Shown here: piece by piece, positions 63,352 to 64,000 of the stretch
Position numbering within the stretch: the first letter of the stretch is position 1
Layout: each line of letters opens with the position of its first letter
Assembly (NCBI GenBank): GCA_036927565.1
Contig: JAYESD010000008.1
Span: forward strand, 114,560,279 to 114,624,278
Length of the DNA stretch: 64,000 nt
Direction of reading: 5' to 3'
Origin: Tuctoria greenei
Lineage: Eukaryota > Streptophyta > Magnoliopsida > Poales > Poaceae
Program-made: the position numbers and the translations under genes
The notes under the pieces: model-generated
The model's input: only the letters and a program-made list of their open reading frames with translations
Databases searched by the model: none
What the model was told of the DNA's origin: nothing

Positions 63352-64000
63352 TGGGTTGCAAAGATAGCAAACTAGTGACCATTGCAAGAGCCGCGGTGAC
63401 AGGAGACCCTGACAGCGATGAATCATCCTCTACACTCGTGCTAGCCCTCTTTGTGGCACGGTCGTCCCCAGGCTCAACCACCTATTTCAACCGGAAAGAC
63501 ATCAAGAAAAACGACGGTTATCCCAAAACTCTCTCTTTCTCTTACCTAACGGTTTCACTCTTCTAGCTTCATAGAAGAAGTGGATGGGGGCGCAAGGTCT
63601 AGTGACGATGGGTAAGGAGGAGGCTAGCATATATGTTGGGGCCTTTTTTATAGCGCTCAACAGGGAGGTTACAGAAAGCGAGTGCGAGGAGTCGTGCGTG
63701 CGTTGGACATTAGCGTTACGGCACCTTGTCTCGTCGGTCACACACTATCAAAGGTGTGTGGAGTGGAGCACCAGAGCATGTGCCACACGCCCTTGGCCCC
63801 TCGTAACCGGTGCCACTTTAGAGATTTCGTGAAAGCAGGAGCTTCGGATAGTGGCAATTCTTAATTTTGCCAAGCGGTTGGCTCTTTGTAACCGGCACCG
63901 AGTCCAAGTCGTGCAATGTCCCTGCATCTCCTTCTTGCGCCCGTGGGCCACGACTCTTACTGACAAATGGGCCCAAGTAAGTAGGTAAGTTTGCCGGCTC
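63352..64000 (-). other. Tat-like remnant running off the right edge
   Basis: Resembles the 5' part of an antisense Tat-type region (CGTAACCGGTGCCAC near 63796; compare 36324). A short minus-strand frame at 63741-63502 has no recognisable domain. Nothing else supported. Confidence 0.4.

Overview
This is plant nuclear DNA, almost certainly from a grass. It shows five exons of a vacuolar-type H+-pyrophosphatase gene with GT-AG introns, intron-bearing hAT transposase, Ty1/copia and Ty3/gypsy elements of Tat and Tekay/Del type, CACTA and Mutator-type elements, and a tRNA-derived SINE. I see no bacterial operons, CRISPR arrays or viral genome. About 90% of the window is transposable-element (TE) sequence; species cannot be named from it.

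Left part (1-29.6 kb): the only host gene I can support lies on the minus strand. It is the 5' part of a type II (AVP2-like) proton-pumping pyrophosphatase: a probable non-coding 5' exon ending at 27163 and coding exons at 21106-21017, 20078-19875, 15319-15168, 15095-14948 and 14871-14741, which join in phase into about 241 codons. The remaining two thirds of the protein is not in the window. Its introns are loaded with TEs. The 5' intron holds two hAT elements, one carrying a broken copia. Intron 2 holds a SINE and a small LTR element containing another hAT. The stretch after exon 5 (1-14.7 kb) holds a nest: hAT (1183-14373) > transposase-bearing hAT (1358-13912) > broken copia A (about 3576-12210) > full-length copia B (3960-9642), with a further hAT at 13330-13832. 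Upstream of the gene are a CACTA element (28180-29264) and a Mutator-type MITE (29354-29551), both with clean target-site duplications (TSDs).

Right part (29.8-64 kb): nested gypsy elements. A pol-less Tat-lineage remnant (about 31.4-36.4 kb, with related sequence at 59.6-64 kb) flanks a 23.1-kb Tat element (36444-59577; two 1016-bp LTRs, perfect TSD GTACG). The Tat element has gag, protease, reverse transcriptase (RT), two RNase H regions, integrase, and an antisense PF04195-type gene between pol and the 3' LTR. A chromodomain-bearing Tekay/Del element (39580-50031, minus strand, about 2.84-kb LTRs) is inserted within its protease gene. A related solo LTR lies at 61658-63351. The Tekay-type LTRs carry dense arrays of a short palindrome (CGGACTAGTCCG and CGGACAAGTCCG variants).

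Nesting order and LTR divergence agree: by eye the inner Tekay LTRs differ at about 5 of the first 110 bases, copia B LTRs at about 9 of 165, and the outer Tat LTRs at about 13 of 155. Most readable premature stops look like CAG, TGG or CGA changed to TAG or TGA, the signature of deaminated methylcytosine in silenced TEs. I found no clearly new cellular system. The most unusual signals are the palindrome arrays in LTRs, the shared CGCCTAGGCG subterminal motif across several hAT elements, the antisense Tat gene, and a hairpin-forming tandem repeat beside it.
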